This document shows, in pieces, positions 10,900 to 20,197 of a DNA stretch of 64,000 bases. Source of the stretch: Chitinophaga sp. E66 (GTDB lineage Bacteria > Bacteroidota > Bacteroidia > Chitinophagales > Chitinophagaceae); contig CP079103.1 of the NCBI GenBank assembly GCA_019285755.1, forward strand, positions 3,410,001-3,474,000, written 5' to 3'. The translations under genes were made by a program, and so were the position numbers. Positions within the stretch are counted from its first letter, which is position 1, and the number at the start of each line of letters is the position of its first letter. The notes below the pieces were generated by a model that was not told where the DNA came from, made no database searches, and saw nothing but the letters and a program-made list of their open reading frames with translations.

Positions 10900-11696
10900 A
10901 TGGCCCAATTCAATTCTATTTTCAACTTCACAGGCAAGCTCGGTAACGTGATTGCCTACCGCCGGGGCGGCAAGGTATGCCTCCGCACCCGGCCCGAGAC
11001 CGTCCGGCAGACGGATAACACCCGTCGTTCCGCCCAATGGTTCGGCGCGGCCAGCAACAAGGGAGCCTTCATCCGCAGCGTCTTCGCGGAGGAACTGGAT
11101 ATCCCCACTACGGCGCGCACGTCAACCAGCTGAACAAGACCATCTTTAAAGCCGGCAGGAACAACCACGCGGCCCTCAAAGGCTTCCGCTTCAACCCGTC
11201 TACCCGGGTCGACAAATTCTTCCCTTCCCGCTCAGAGCTCTCCCGCGACGGCAAGCTGCAGATCCACTCCAATAGCCTCGACGCCCTCGGCGGCGCCATA
11301 GCGGTGGAAGTAAAACTCATCGCCAAGCGGATCGACTTCACCACCCGCAAGGTTACCGGCACGGATGTTGCCTTTATGGTCATCGGGAAAGATTACCTCC
11401 GCAAGCTCAATGAACAATCCGCCAGACTCGACTTCAAAGGAGCCGAGCTCTCGGTAAAAGTTCCCGGAAAAGGGACGCTGATCGTAGTGATGCAGGTAAG
11501 GCTGCACCTGGAAGACGGCGCCTCCTGCAACAAAAAGCTCTGCGCGGCAGACATCATCGCGGTACAGGAAGACAAACCGCTGAAAGCAGCTCCTGCAAAA
11601 TCCCAACCCCACAAGCAATTACCCGGCATCCCCACGGGCCTCTCCGACAGGATACCGTACGCTGCCGACAAGGTGGTTATCATTCAAAGGGAATAG
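10900..11696 (+). CDS. Orphan protein of array cassette 1 (NSIFxFTGKLGNVIAYRRGGK family)
   Basis: About 266 aa with one frame break near 11105 (restored by one C). No signal peptide or membrane helix; a basic N-terminal region contains FTGKLGNVIAYRRGGK, RTRPETVRQT and RRSAQWFGAAS, and the rest looks like beta-rich globular sequence (AIAVEVKLIAKRIDFTTRKV, GKGTLIVVMQVRLHLEDG). The gene at 62145-62907 is a paralogue: the first 60 residues are about 70% alike by eye, the middle and end less so, and both end in IQRE. The opening resembles, in layout only, Bacteroidota orphan families such as DUF6266 (G-x-x-SGKVG...RGxxxxRS...Q...R..F..A). Function unknown. The gene is followed by a conserved leader and an 11-nt array. 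Confidence 0.85.
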
Positions 11697-11800
11697 CCCC
11701 TTCGCCATAACAAGTGATTTTTACCATAATGCGTTCAGTTTCAATACATATCGATCTTACTCCTGCCCGGAAGGCCCTGCTCCCGGCAGGCATTTCCATG
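11697..11800 (+). other. Conserved 3' leader between orphan gene and 11-nt array, copy 1
   Basis: These 104 nt after the stop codon align along their length with 62908-63010. The best-kept parts are CGCCATA just after the stop and, at the distal end, CCGGAAGGCC...CTCC...CAGGCATT.CCATG. Within the distal part, CCTGC and GCAGG (11776-11790) can form a hairpin with a TCCCG loop; the other copy keeps only part of this stem. It is not coding in any frame I can follow in both copies. Confidence 0.6.
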
Positions 11801-11810
11801 TCCGGCAGCC

Positions 11811-12041
11811 TCTATTTCACTTCCATAAGCCTTGTTACATACGTTCAACCCCTTCCGGATCACCTCCGGGTCACCACCACATGATCTCCACATCAACTCC
11901 ACGTTTTCTCCACGGATGATACTATTCCTACGCTATTGCTCACCAGAGATAATACGGAGACCATAGCTTCTAACTGCCTTCTAATTTCCATCTTAACTCC
12001 TTCTCCCGGCTATCACCCTTCCCTCATGCTTCCCTTTAGCT
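11811..12041 (+). repeat. Array of about 21 degenerate 11-nt units, copy 1
   Basis: Cut every 11 nt in phase with 11855, neighbouring units match well above chance. Examples: units at 11855 and 11866 share CCGG.TCACC (9/11); 11877 and 11888 share CCACAT.A.CT (9/11); 11899 and 11910 both start CCACG; 11921 and 11932 share .CTATT.CT; 11943 and 11954 share GAGA and a final AT; 11965 and 11976 share CTTCTAA (8/11); 12020 and 12031 share TCCCT...GCT (8/11). Likeness falls off beyond nearest neighbours, so units come mostly in related pairs. The plus strand is pyrimidine-rich and poor in G. An 11-nt period rotates the reading frame at each unit, so it is not a peptide repeat. It ends just before the sulfatase stop. 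Confidence 0.75.
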
Positions 12042-12052
12042 AAATCATAACG

Positions 12053-13736
12053 CTACTTCCCCGGCTTCGGGAATACCGGTGCGTAAGCGCCCATTGCCGC
12101 CATTGTGCAGACAGTTCCGCTACTACCTGTGGATTCCTGGCAGCGAGATCGTTCATTTCTGTTTCGTCGTCGTTAATGCGGAAGAGGCGCCAGGTGGTGT
12201 CTCCGGAAAGGGATACCAGTTTCCAGTCGGCGTTACGGGCGAAGCGGGCGCCGAAGTGCTCGTTGAAGAGCGCCCCGCGGTCGGTGCCGGCCTTTCCTTC
12301 CAATGCTGGTTTCAGGCTGATGCCGGTGTAGGGCGTGATGCTGCGGCCCTGGTAAGTTTGCGGATAGCGGGCGCCTGCCAGTTCCAGGAAAGTGGGCATA
12401 AAGTCCATCACATGGCCCACCTGCCCGGAGAAGCCCCTTTCCCGCTGATGCCTTTCGGCCAGAACGCGATCATGGGCGTGCGCACGCCGCCTTCATAAGA
12501 CTGCGCCTTGGCGTATTGATAAGGCGTATTCACCACGTTGGCCCAGCGCTCCCCGATAGATGCGAAGGTGGTCTGCGGACCCGGCAACACGCCTTTATCA
12601 ACAGGATAATGGATCTTCCGCCCGTCGCGGGTCTGGCCGGGCCGGTCGAACCCGGGGCCATAGCGCATGCAGTTCTCCGGGCTGGCCCCGTTATCGCTCA
12701 GGAAAACGATCAGGGTGTTATCCAGCTCGCCGGAAGCCCGCAGCGCTTCTATGATCCGGCCGATGCCCTGGTCCATCCGGTCTACCATCGCCGCATGTAC
12801 GGCCATGGCGCGGGCGTCCCAGGCCTGGTGGGGGTTCTTTTCCCAGGTGAGCGCAGGGTTTACGCGGGGCGACAGCGAAGTGGTCTTAGGATCGATCACA
12901 CCCTGTGCGATCATCTTCTCGTACCTTGCCTGGCGGATGGCATCCCATCCCGCCGTATAAGTGTTTTCATATCTGGCAATATCTTCCGGTGGCGCCTGCA
13001 GGGGCCAGTGCGGGGCCGTATGCGCCACGTACAGGAAGAAGGGCGCATTCCCTTTGCCAAACGCGTTGATATAAGCGACCGCCGAGTCGTTTATGGCGTC
13101 CGTATGGTAATAGCCGGCTGGCACATTATCAATAGCCTTCGTGCCGCTCACGAGGCTGAAAGGATCGAAGAAATCCACTACCCCGAAGATGTTCCCGAAA
13201 TACTCCTCGAAACCCCGGTTCACGGGGTATTGCTCCACCGGCGAGAAGTAGGGATGGGATGCCTGGTGGTTCAGCCATTTCAGCTGCGCCTCCCGGGTGG
13301 GTTGTTCGATCGTATTGGATACATGCCACTTACCCGACATGGCGGTCCGGTACCCGGCCGAACGGAGCACTTCTGCCAGGGTCACCGTATTGGGACCGAG
13401 GGCGCCCAGGTAGCCGGGTTCCTGGCGGGCATGCGTCATTTCCCCTATGCCCGCCTGTTGGTTATAGAGGCCTGTGAGCAGGGAGGCGCGGGTCGGGCAG
13501 CAGCGGGAGGTATTGTAGAAGCGGGTGAAGCGGAGACCGTTGGCGGCCAGGGAATCCAGGTTAGGCGTGCGGATCTCGCCGCCATAGCAGCCCAGGTCGG
13601 AATAACCCAGATCGTCCGCCAGGATGAGGACGATATTGGGGCGATCGTCTTTCTTTTCGCCCTTATTCCCCTTGCGGCTGCCCGCGCAGGATGCCAGCGC
13701 GAGGCTTGCCAGCAATATCCAGGTGGTGTTTTTCAT
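12053..13736 (-). CDS. Sulfatase (formylglycine type), lipoprotein
   Basis: About 561 aa. It hydrolyses sulfate esters, probably at the cell surface or in the periplasm. The start at 13736 gives a lipoprotein signal (MKNTTWILLASLALASC, Cys 17). Calcium ligands are in ADDLGYSD (about residues 40-47). The catalytic motif is CCPTRASLLTG, where the first Cys (about residue 79) is the one converted to formylglycine (C-x-P-x-R). Further family marks are SGKWH, HTAPHWPLQAPPEDIARY and FLSDNGA. The frame breaks near 12422 and again near 12085; in the corrected frame the protein ends YAPVFPKPGK at 12053, a usual arylsulfatase ending. It is convergent with array cassette 1, with no clear terminator between. 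Confidence 0.94.
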
Positions 13737-13877
13737 ATCGTTCGTGGAGGTATTTCCCATCAAAATATACATCCCTCCCCATTTTCCATCCCCGAAACGA
13801 TCAGACGAAAGATTGAAACGAAATGACGAAGGAAATGGCTATTTTAAATCTGATTTATCACCGGAAGTTTATTATCT

Positions 13878-14389
13878 ATGAAAACAAAATTGATAATTAT
13901 TGTCAGTGTAGGAGTTATGGCTACACTGCTATATGTATTCACTTTCAGATGCTATAAAAACTACCTGAATTAACGGGCTATAGAATTGTTAGCAACAATG
14001 GCAAATCCATACCAGCAAAATTATTTTTGAGAACTAAAACCGACAATAACGAGCAGGTTATTAACGAACTAATACTGAGCTTTAGTGACTCAATTGTTTC
14101 AAGTAAATTGAACACATCAGGTGAGGAAAAAGTTTATAAATATCTTGTTATCGTACCTGATTTTAAGATGATTGGTTTGGTTGAAGAAATGAATTCTCTC
14201 GAAGAAAAAAAAGAATACTTATGTCAATCAGGCGATGCTGCAAACAAATTTACTTCAATCATCAATAATTTTGCTCTTTTTAGTAATCCACCTATAAAGG
14301 AGGCAAGTTTTACAGCCGACATAATTACATTTAATACATACGGTGTATTGAAGCAATTTGGTGATACGGTAATTATTGAATTGAAATAA
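13878..14389 (+). CDS. Small AT-rich membrane-anchored protein, unknown function
   Basis: About 170 aa when one base is restored near 13965. The start at 13878 gives one N-terminal hydrophobic helix (LIIIVSVGVMATLLYVFTF), then a soluble domain with DNNEQVINELILSFSDSIVS, YKYLVIVPDFKMIGLVEEM and a final GVLKQFGDTVIIELK. I do not recognise the family. Its base composition is plainly more AT-rich than its neighbours (codons such as ATA, TTA, AAA, AAT dominate), which suggests recent transfer or weak selection. A hairpin terminator follows. Confidence 0.72.
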
Positions 14390-14406
14390 TCAAAGAGGGT
14401 TACAAT

Positions 14407-14439
14407 AAAAAAAGCCTCCACGCCCTAAAGCATGGAGGC
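14407..14439. terminator. Terminator between convergent genes
   Basis: GCCTCCA (14414-14420) pairs with TGGAGGC (14433-14439), preceded by an A-tract that gives a T-tract on the minus strand. It lies between the orphan ending at 14389 and the minus-strand gene ending at 14459. Confidence 0.8.
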
Positions 14440-14458
14440 CCCTATCATATCATATACA

Positions 14459-15702
14459 TCAGTTCATGGGAATACCCATCCAGGTTATCTTCGTGAACAT
14501 GGACTTACGGCCCATCTTCCCTTTCGAGAAATACTTCGTCAGCCATTCCTGCTGTTCGCCGATAACTTTGGAGAGATCGGTGATGCCTTTCTTCAGATCT
14601 TCCATTAAGGTAGCCACATTCGAGGGAGGCTGCTGGATTTGCGCCAACAGGTCGTTGGACTCCTTCACTTTACCGGCCGCTGCGTCGAGCATGGCCTGGA
14701 TGTCCGCATCGCCTTTTTCGGGTTTAAATTGCTTGTTGCGGTAATCGATGAACTCGTTGATATAGTATATTGCACGGTTGTATTTGCTACTGGCCGTATT
14801 TATCATTTCAACCTTCCGGTTCTGTTCTTCCACCTCCTTATTCTGCCGGGTAACTTCGATCGCATGTTTCAACTGGCGCAACCGGTCGAACTGCATGCCA
14901 TTACGCAGACCGTTCCGTTCGATGCGGATGACCGCGGATTCATAATATTCCATTTCCGTTTGCTTTTCGAACACGGCGATGGAGTCCGCGAAAGCGAATC
15001 GGGGCTTGCTGGCGTTTGCCTGCGTTTTGCCTTCGTAAAACTCGCCGCTGGTAACGGGATATTCCAGCAATTGCCAGAGGTAATCGAAGGGCATGTGCGA
15101 TTTGATGAGCTTATCGGGCGCCGCCTTGAAGTAGCTGTTGTTGATCTTCTTCACGAATTTCGCGTTGTAAACATACCCCGATCCCCGGTGGGATCAAACA
15201 CATACCATCCATTATCGATCCGTGCCACGCACCAGGCATGCGGGATATAGTCGGTGAACCCGTTCTGTTTGGTGAATCCTTCCACCTTAAACACTTTCAG
15301 TCCTGCCTTGGTGCAAATTTCCGTAAACAGCACGGCGTAATCTTCGCAAATACCTTTACGGGTAGCCATGGTTTTGGTGATCCTGTCGGCAGGCTTTTCA
15401 TGGAAGTTAATGGCGAACATATTGTCCAGGTCATAGCTGAGGCTGGATGCCACCCATATCCAGGCAGCGCGGGCCTTCTCCGCTTCGCTGGTAAAATTGG
15501 TATTGATCCAGGCAGCAATATCTGCCGGGGAGCCGGTGGCGGAAACGGGGATAGCCAGTGCTTTCTTGTCGATAGCGGCGAATTCGTTGGCGGGAGAGGC
15601 CGGGGCCTTTTGGGTTGTTTTCGTCTGGGCGTTTACAATGGGGAAGCCCCATACTTAACACGGCAGCCAGCACAGTTCCAGGTATAGCGGTCGCATGTAC
15701 AT
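14459..15702 (-). CDS. Secreted transglutaminase-like protein
   Basis: About 415 aa. The N-terminus reads as a signal peptide once two bases are restored (TVLAAVLSMGLPIVNAQ). The transglutaminase-like core carries the expected triad: Cys in RKGICEDYAVLF, His in YIPHAWCVARI and Asp in YVFDPTG. After the core comes a helical region with a coiled-coil-like part (RQNKEVEEQNRKVEMI) up to MGIPMN at the end. Bacterial members are often cysteine proteases or act on cell-surface proteins; the substrate is unknown. The start may be 15702 or 15696. Frame breaks near 15160, 15450 and 15640. Confidence 0.85.
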
Positions 15703-15910
15703 GATTTTGAGGTACGAAAATACTGTTTTTCGGGTCGAAGTGCAAAAATGGCCTGCTGAATGCGGGCTCAGTCTGGAAAACAGTGGCAATTCTGAAAATC
15801 ATCACTTTTGGGTATTGCCGGGATTAGACAATTATTGGAAATTAGCGCTGTCGACCCCAACCTTATCTATGACCAACATCGCGCAAAAACTTATAAAAAG
15901 AGTCCCGTCC

Positions 15911-18342
15911 ATGAAACATTTTCTCCTGCCCCTGTTGCTGGCAGCGTCCGCCGGCAAGCCTGCCCTGGCACAACAAACCCTGAGCTATCCCACCGAGACA
16001 TTCACCTGTTCGGCCCCTGCGGCCAGCGTTACGGTAGATATCACCTATATGGCCGGCAGCAGGAAGCTGGCGTTAAAGGTGCGCCAGGATACTGCCAGCA
16101 CCATAGCCGCCGGTAAAGAAGCCGCGGAAAAATTCCTGACAGACAAGATCCGGGAACTGTTGCTGAAGAACTGCCCGGCCATCGGTCCGGCGGAATATGA
16201 CGTCAGGGTACCCCTCCGCCAGGAACGCCGCCAATTACTTTCTTAACAACGGCATTAACCGGGTAGATACCATGCGGCTGACCGGCAATAAGGAGCTGCG
16301 GCTATATCTCACCCGCGGCGAGTACTTCCTCAGCATGGTAAATCCCGTCAGCGGCCACGTGCTGGACCTGCTGAAAAAGGTTAACGGGGAATACGCTTTT
16401 GTGATACCCGCCCTTAACCAGGAAAACTGGCGGTCGATAAAATACTGGAATTCCTGTCGCGCCATACGGCATCCCTGCAGGCGCCGGGCATCTATCTGCT
16501 GGAGGACAATAAGCTATTGATCAAAAACCCCGCAGCCGTAGACGCCAGCATCGCTTACGCGGGGCAGACAGCAGTTACGTAAAAAAGATCAAAGGCCCGA
16601 AAGCGGAGGCCGCCGCGCTGGCCGGAACGGGCCAGGCGGTCCTATACACCATCAAAACCGGCGCTGCCGCAACTACTGAGTCGCCGGCCGCAGAAACCCC
16701 GGCCGGCGACAAGCCCGCCAAACCGGCGACGGTCCCTAAGGAAGCCCTGCTGACGGAAGACAGCATCTCCTGTAAAACAGACAGCAGCTTCACCCTTGCA
16801 GCCTATACATACCCTAAGAACGCGGCCGACTCCTTCATGCTGAAAGGCTTCACCACTGCCAAAACTTCTAAGGAAGAACGCATTTCCCTGCAGATCCTCG
16901 AAGCGGCGTTCGTTCATAAAATCGAAACGGAATACGCCGCCAGGTGCACCAACTCCGACATGCAGAAAACATCGCTAAATTCCTGAAGAACGTGAAGGCG
17001 GAAATAGCGAAGAAAGCGGCGGCCGACAAAGCGCTGGCCGATCTCACCAAACAAAACGATTCGCTGAAAGAACAGCAGAAGATCCTGAACAATACGATAG
17101 AAACGCTTGCCGGCGAACAGGAAAATGCCGTAGTGCTGGAATCGCGGCGGAGATCCCATTGTACCTGTCAGACAAACCGACCGGGCAGGGCGAAAAGGCG
17201 CTTTCGCCCGCTAAGATGCTGGTAGTGGATTCCGTGACGATGGTCGTGCAGTTCAATTCGATATACGAAATCGCGATCGTTGGCAAGATCGACGGCAAAC
17301 CCATCAAGACGCTGTTCAACAATCAATATGCCCTGAACCTGTTGGCGCTGAACGACGAAGGCCAGACGTTGACGGCCAATATCGACGGCACGAAGTATTA
17401 TTTCCGCTTCTGCGACGTGTTCTTCCTTCGCCCCGGCAATGGCCGGGTATCCCAGGAACTGCGCGACGCCGAATACACCTTCAACCCCGGGAAGAACAAG
17501 GACACGATCCTGCATATCCAGCAAAAGCGCCTGATCGATTACATCTCCGCTTCCGCCTTTATCGACCTGCAGGCCTTTAATGCGGACAATCCCAATAAAA
17601 ACCTCGCTACGGAGCTGTATTTCAACTATCACATCAACCCGCATAATATTGCCGGGGCTTCGGTGTGATGAAAACGCCTACCTCCCGATCACGTTGGGCT
17701 TTAACCTGTTCAAACAAGGAGAAGGCATGGCGACATACCGCAAGCCCGTCAGCTCCGATCCCGCCAACCCTGCGAAAGACACCATCTCTTATCAATATTA
17801 CTTCAAGAACCTCGACCTTTATAAACACGCCTTCATGCAGGTGCGGCCCATGCTTAACATCCTGGCGCTGGACATGAAAAGACGCCGCCTGCTGGCTGAG
17901 CTAAACGGCGGGTTCCTGCTCATGGGCAGCAATTCCCGGATCATAGATCCCGCGAAAGGGGTGGATTCTTCCTATTCCAAGCCAGTCTATTCCTATAGCT
18001 GGTTACTGGAATCCCGGTTCCGCCTCGCTCCAGGCCCCGCTATGGCCTCGATCTCCACGTGATCTACTCCTTCGGCCTGCGCCCATTCAGCCCGGAAATG
18101 AAATCCGCGACCGGGGAATATACCATCAAAGAATTAGGGAAGGCCAATATGCTGGGCACAAATGACGACGATTTCATTCTCGGGAACTCAATTTCTATTT
18201 CAACCCGAGGAAACAGAAATCAGAAACCGACAAGGGCGGCCTGTACTTTAAACTGAACTGGTATAAATCCGTCCACTATGCGGACGGCCACTTCATGTTC
18301 CTCGTCGGCTATTCTACCGATATCAAGAACTTCTTCCGGTAA
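15911..18342 (+). CDS. Large secreted or outer-membrane protein of unknown function
   Basis: About 810 aa over several frame breaks (near 16205, 16435, 16560, 16965, 17140, 17665, 18045, 18190). The start at 15911 gives a signal peptide (MKHFLLPLLLAASAGKPALAQ). A first domain (SYPTETFTCSAPAASVTVDI ... LLKKVNGEYAFVIPAL) is followed by an Ala/Pro linker, a coiled-coil stretch (ALADLTKQNDSLKEQQKILN), and a C-terminal half of alternating beta-like segments (VVQFNSIYEIAIVGKIDG, FRFCDVFFL, HVIYSFGLRPFSP) ending in NFFR. The aromatic C-terminal residue and alternating pattern would fit an outer-membrane beta structure, but this is inference. It is divergent from the transglutaminase-like gene 208 nt away. 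Confidence 0.75.
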
Positions 18343-18363
18343 CCGCTTTACCGCCCCGGCAAT

Positions 18364-18393
18364 AAAAAAACCTGCATACCTGCAGGTTTTTTT
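18364..18393. terminator. Bidirectional terminator
   Basis: A7 CCTGCA, loop TACC, TGCAGG T7: a perfect hairpin with A- and T-tracts between the plus-strand gene ending at 18342 and the minus-strand gene ending at 18422. Confidence 0.93.
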
Positions 18394-18421
18394 ATTTCTA
18401 TGAAACGCGTTATTGCCTTGC

Positions 18422-19241
18422 TTATGATTTCAGCCAGTTCAGGAGGTCTTTATTGATCGTCTGGTGTTCCGTGGTAGGCATGCCATGCGGGAAGCCGGGG
18501 TAAGTGATCAGCGTGCCTTTCTTAGCCAGTTTGGCGGATTTGGGCGCTGAGTTCTCGTATGGAACGATCTGGTCGTCGTCTCCGTGCATCACCAGCACCG
18601 GGATGTCCACGTTCTTCAGGTCTTCGGTAAAATCCGTTTCGGAGAACGCCTTGATGCAGTCGTAATGCGCTTTGATGGAGCCCATCATGCCCTGGCGCCA
18701 CCAGTTGTCCTGGATGCCTTTGGAGACTTTCGCTCCGGGGCGGTTATATCCATAAAACGGGAAGGTGATATCCTGGTAGAACTGCGCGCGGTTATTGGCG
18801 GTATTGTTACGGATATCGTCGAACACGGAGATATCTACCCCGCCTGGATTGGCATCTGATTTCACCATGACGGGGGCACGGCGCTGATGAGCACAGCCCT
18901 GGCCACGCGGCCCTTTCCGAATTTGTTCGCGTAGCGGATCACTTCGCCGCCGCCGGTGGAGTGCCCTACGTGGATGGCATCCTTCAGGTCCAGGTGCTTC
19001 ACCAGTTCATGCACGTCTTCTGCGTAGGTGTCCATGTCGTGACCGCCTGCAGACTGGCCCGAACGGCCATGCCCGCGCCTGTCGTGCGCGATCACGCGGT
19101 ACCCCTGCTCCAGGAAGAAAAACATTTGCGCGTCCCAGTCGTCGGCCGAAAGAGGCCATCCGTGGTGGAATACGATCGGCTGACCGGTTCCCAGTCCTTG
19201 TAAAACATTTTCGTTCCGTCTCTTAAAGTGATCTTGCTCAT
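18422..19241 (-). CDS. Alpha/beta hydrolase, non-heme chloroperoxidase-like
   Basis: About 273 aa. The start at 19241 reads [18 protein letters not shown]. It keeps the family text [27 protein letters not shown], the nucleophile elbow GHSTGGGE, acid Asp in [13 protein letters not shown] and His in GFPHGM. These match cofactor-free haloperoxidases/esterases of the alpha/beta-hydrolase fold; the natural reaction is probably ester or perester hydrolysis rather than halogenation. Cytoplasmic, no signal peptide. Frame breaks near 18866 and 19130. Confidence 0.92.
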
Positions 19242-19603
19242 TGGTTTCGATTTAAACGTTGAAAGATTTAATCATTTGAGGCTCAATCTACAGATACCCC
19301 TTACAATCGCCAGCGCCTGCGTGCAATCCGACAACTGAATGCAGGCTCCGGGCATCAATACCCCTGCCGAAAGGACAGCCGCCCGGAGGAAGGGTTGTAT
19401 GCGCGTGGTTTGATGGAGGTATCCGATGGTTGCGTAAAAGCGTGGTTTGTTGCAGTTACTTCATGCCGTTCGTACGTGATTTAACAACCTAAGTTTTCAA
19501 CTTGTTCGTTGCCGCCACATTATTTTTCGGCCCGGCTGTTGGAAAATACCCAGCCGGAACGGTACTTTCCCATCATATGAGCGCTTTCCTCCATGCAAAG
19601 AAA
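19242..19603. other. Intergenic region, no gene recognised
   Basis: About 360 nt upstream of the hydrolase and downstream of the small secreted protein. No open frame with coding character and no RNA gene is apparent. It should hold the hydrolase promoter, but no clear TAnnTTTG box was found. It shows none of the 11-nt periodicity of the two arrays. Confidence 0.5.
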
Positions 19604-19627
19604 ACGGGCGCCGATAGTGGCGCCCGT
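19604..19627 (-). terminator. Terminator of the small secreted protein gene
   Basis: ACGGGCGCC and GGCGCCCGT form a 9-bp stem with a 6-nt loop; on the minus strand the stem is followed by TTTTC. It lies 45 nt past the stop at 19672. Confidence 0.85.
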
Positions 19628-19671
19628 CTATACTTTATGTTGGTACTGCTTTGCGGTTCAGTTATATTCGG

Positions 19672-20061
19672 TTAGTTACCGTACCAGCCCTGGAGGGTCA
19701 GGTAGGTATAGATTTGTCTCGCTTTATAGCGCATGGGCGTACCGTTTACAGTGCCAATCCACTCTTCTATCGTTTCCATGCCATCATAGGAGTGATTGGT
19801 GCTGGTAACGGTCATTACGTAACCGTCTACGGTGATGTAATCGGGATCGAGCGGGTCGCCGTATACCACCATGGTGGCGGTGCCGCCGGTGGTCAGATCA
19901 ACGGTGTAACTGGCAGGCGCCGGCACATGGGGATAGTCATACCAGGTCTTGAAACCGGATATCTGGCTAAAGGCTTTCGCTACCGCGGCGTTGGCCAGTG
20001 AATTGAATTTGGGCGTTGAAGCGATGAAACAAAACAGGGTAAAAAGAAGGATCTTTTTCAT
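19672..20061 (-). CDS. Small secreted protein, unknown
   Basis: 129 aa in one intact frame. Signal peptide MKKILLFTLFCFIAS, then NAAVAKAFSQISGFKTWYDY, YTVDLTTGGTATMVVYGD and a C-terminus rich in Tyr and Trp (YLTLQGWYGN). The mature part looks beta-rich. No family recognised. It stands alone with its own terminator. Confidence 0.75.
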   Translation of the reverse strand: MKKILLFTLFCFIASTPKFNSLANAAVAKAFSQISGFKTWYDYPHVPAPASYTVDLTTGGTATMVVYGDPLDPDYITVDGYVMTVTSTNHSYDGMETIEEWIGTVNGTPMRYKARQIYTYLTLQGWYGN

Positions 20062-20148
20062 GGGTTTTAATTTACGTGAGGTGAAAATGAAGAGTTCCCA
20101 CGCAAAGCAGCCAACAACAAGCCAGGGGTGTAAACGGGAGCGGATAGG

Positions 20149-20176
20149 AAGCTACCGGCGCAAAGGCCGGTAGCTT
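20149..20176 (-). terminator. Hairpin after susD of the third Sus locus
   Basis: AAGCTACCGGC (20149-20159) pairs perfectly with GCCGGTAGCTT (20166-20176), loop of 6 nt, 22 nt beyond the SusD stop. The T-tract on the minus strand is poor, so termination may be partial. Confidence 0.65.
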
Positions 20177-20197
20177 TGGGTTTTCGGTCCCTTTCCT

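Noticed and set aside
11811..12041. The array as a CRISPR array
   Set aside because: Units are 11 nt, degenerate, with no constant repeat separated by unique spacers and no cas genes.
12516..13826. A 436-codon plus-strand frame opposite the sulfatase
   Set aside because: Antisense shadow; the minus strand carries the sulfatase active site and metal ligands.
18422..19241. A true haloperoxidase function for the hydrolase
   Set aside because: The family name is historic; catalytic residues are those of ordinary alpha/beta hydrolases and nothing in the context suggests halogenation.
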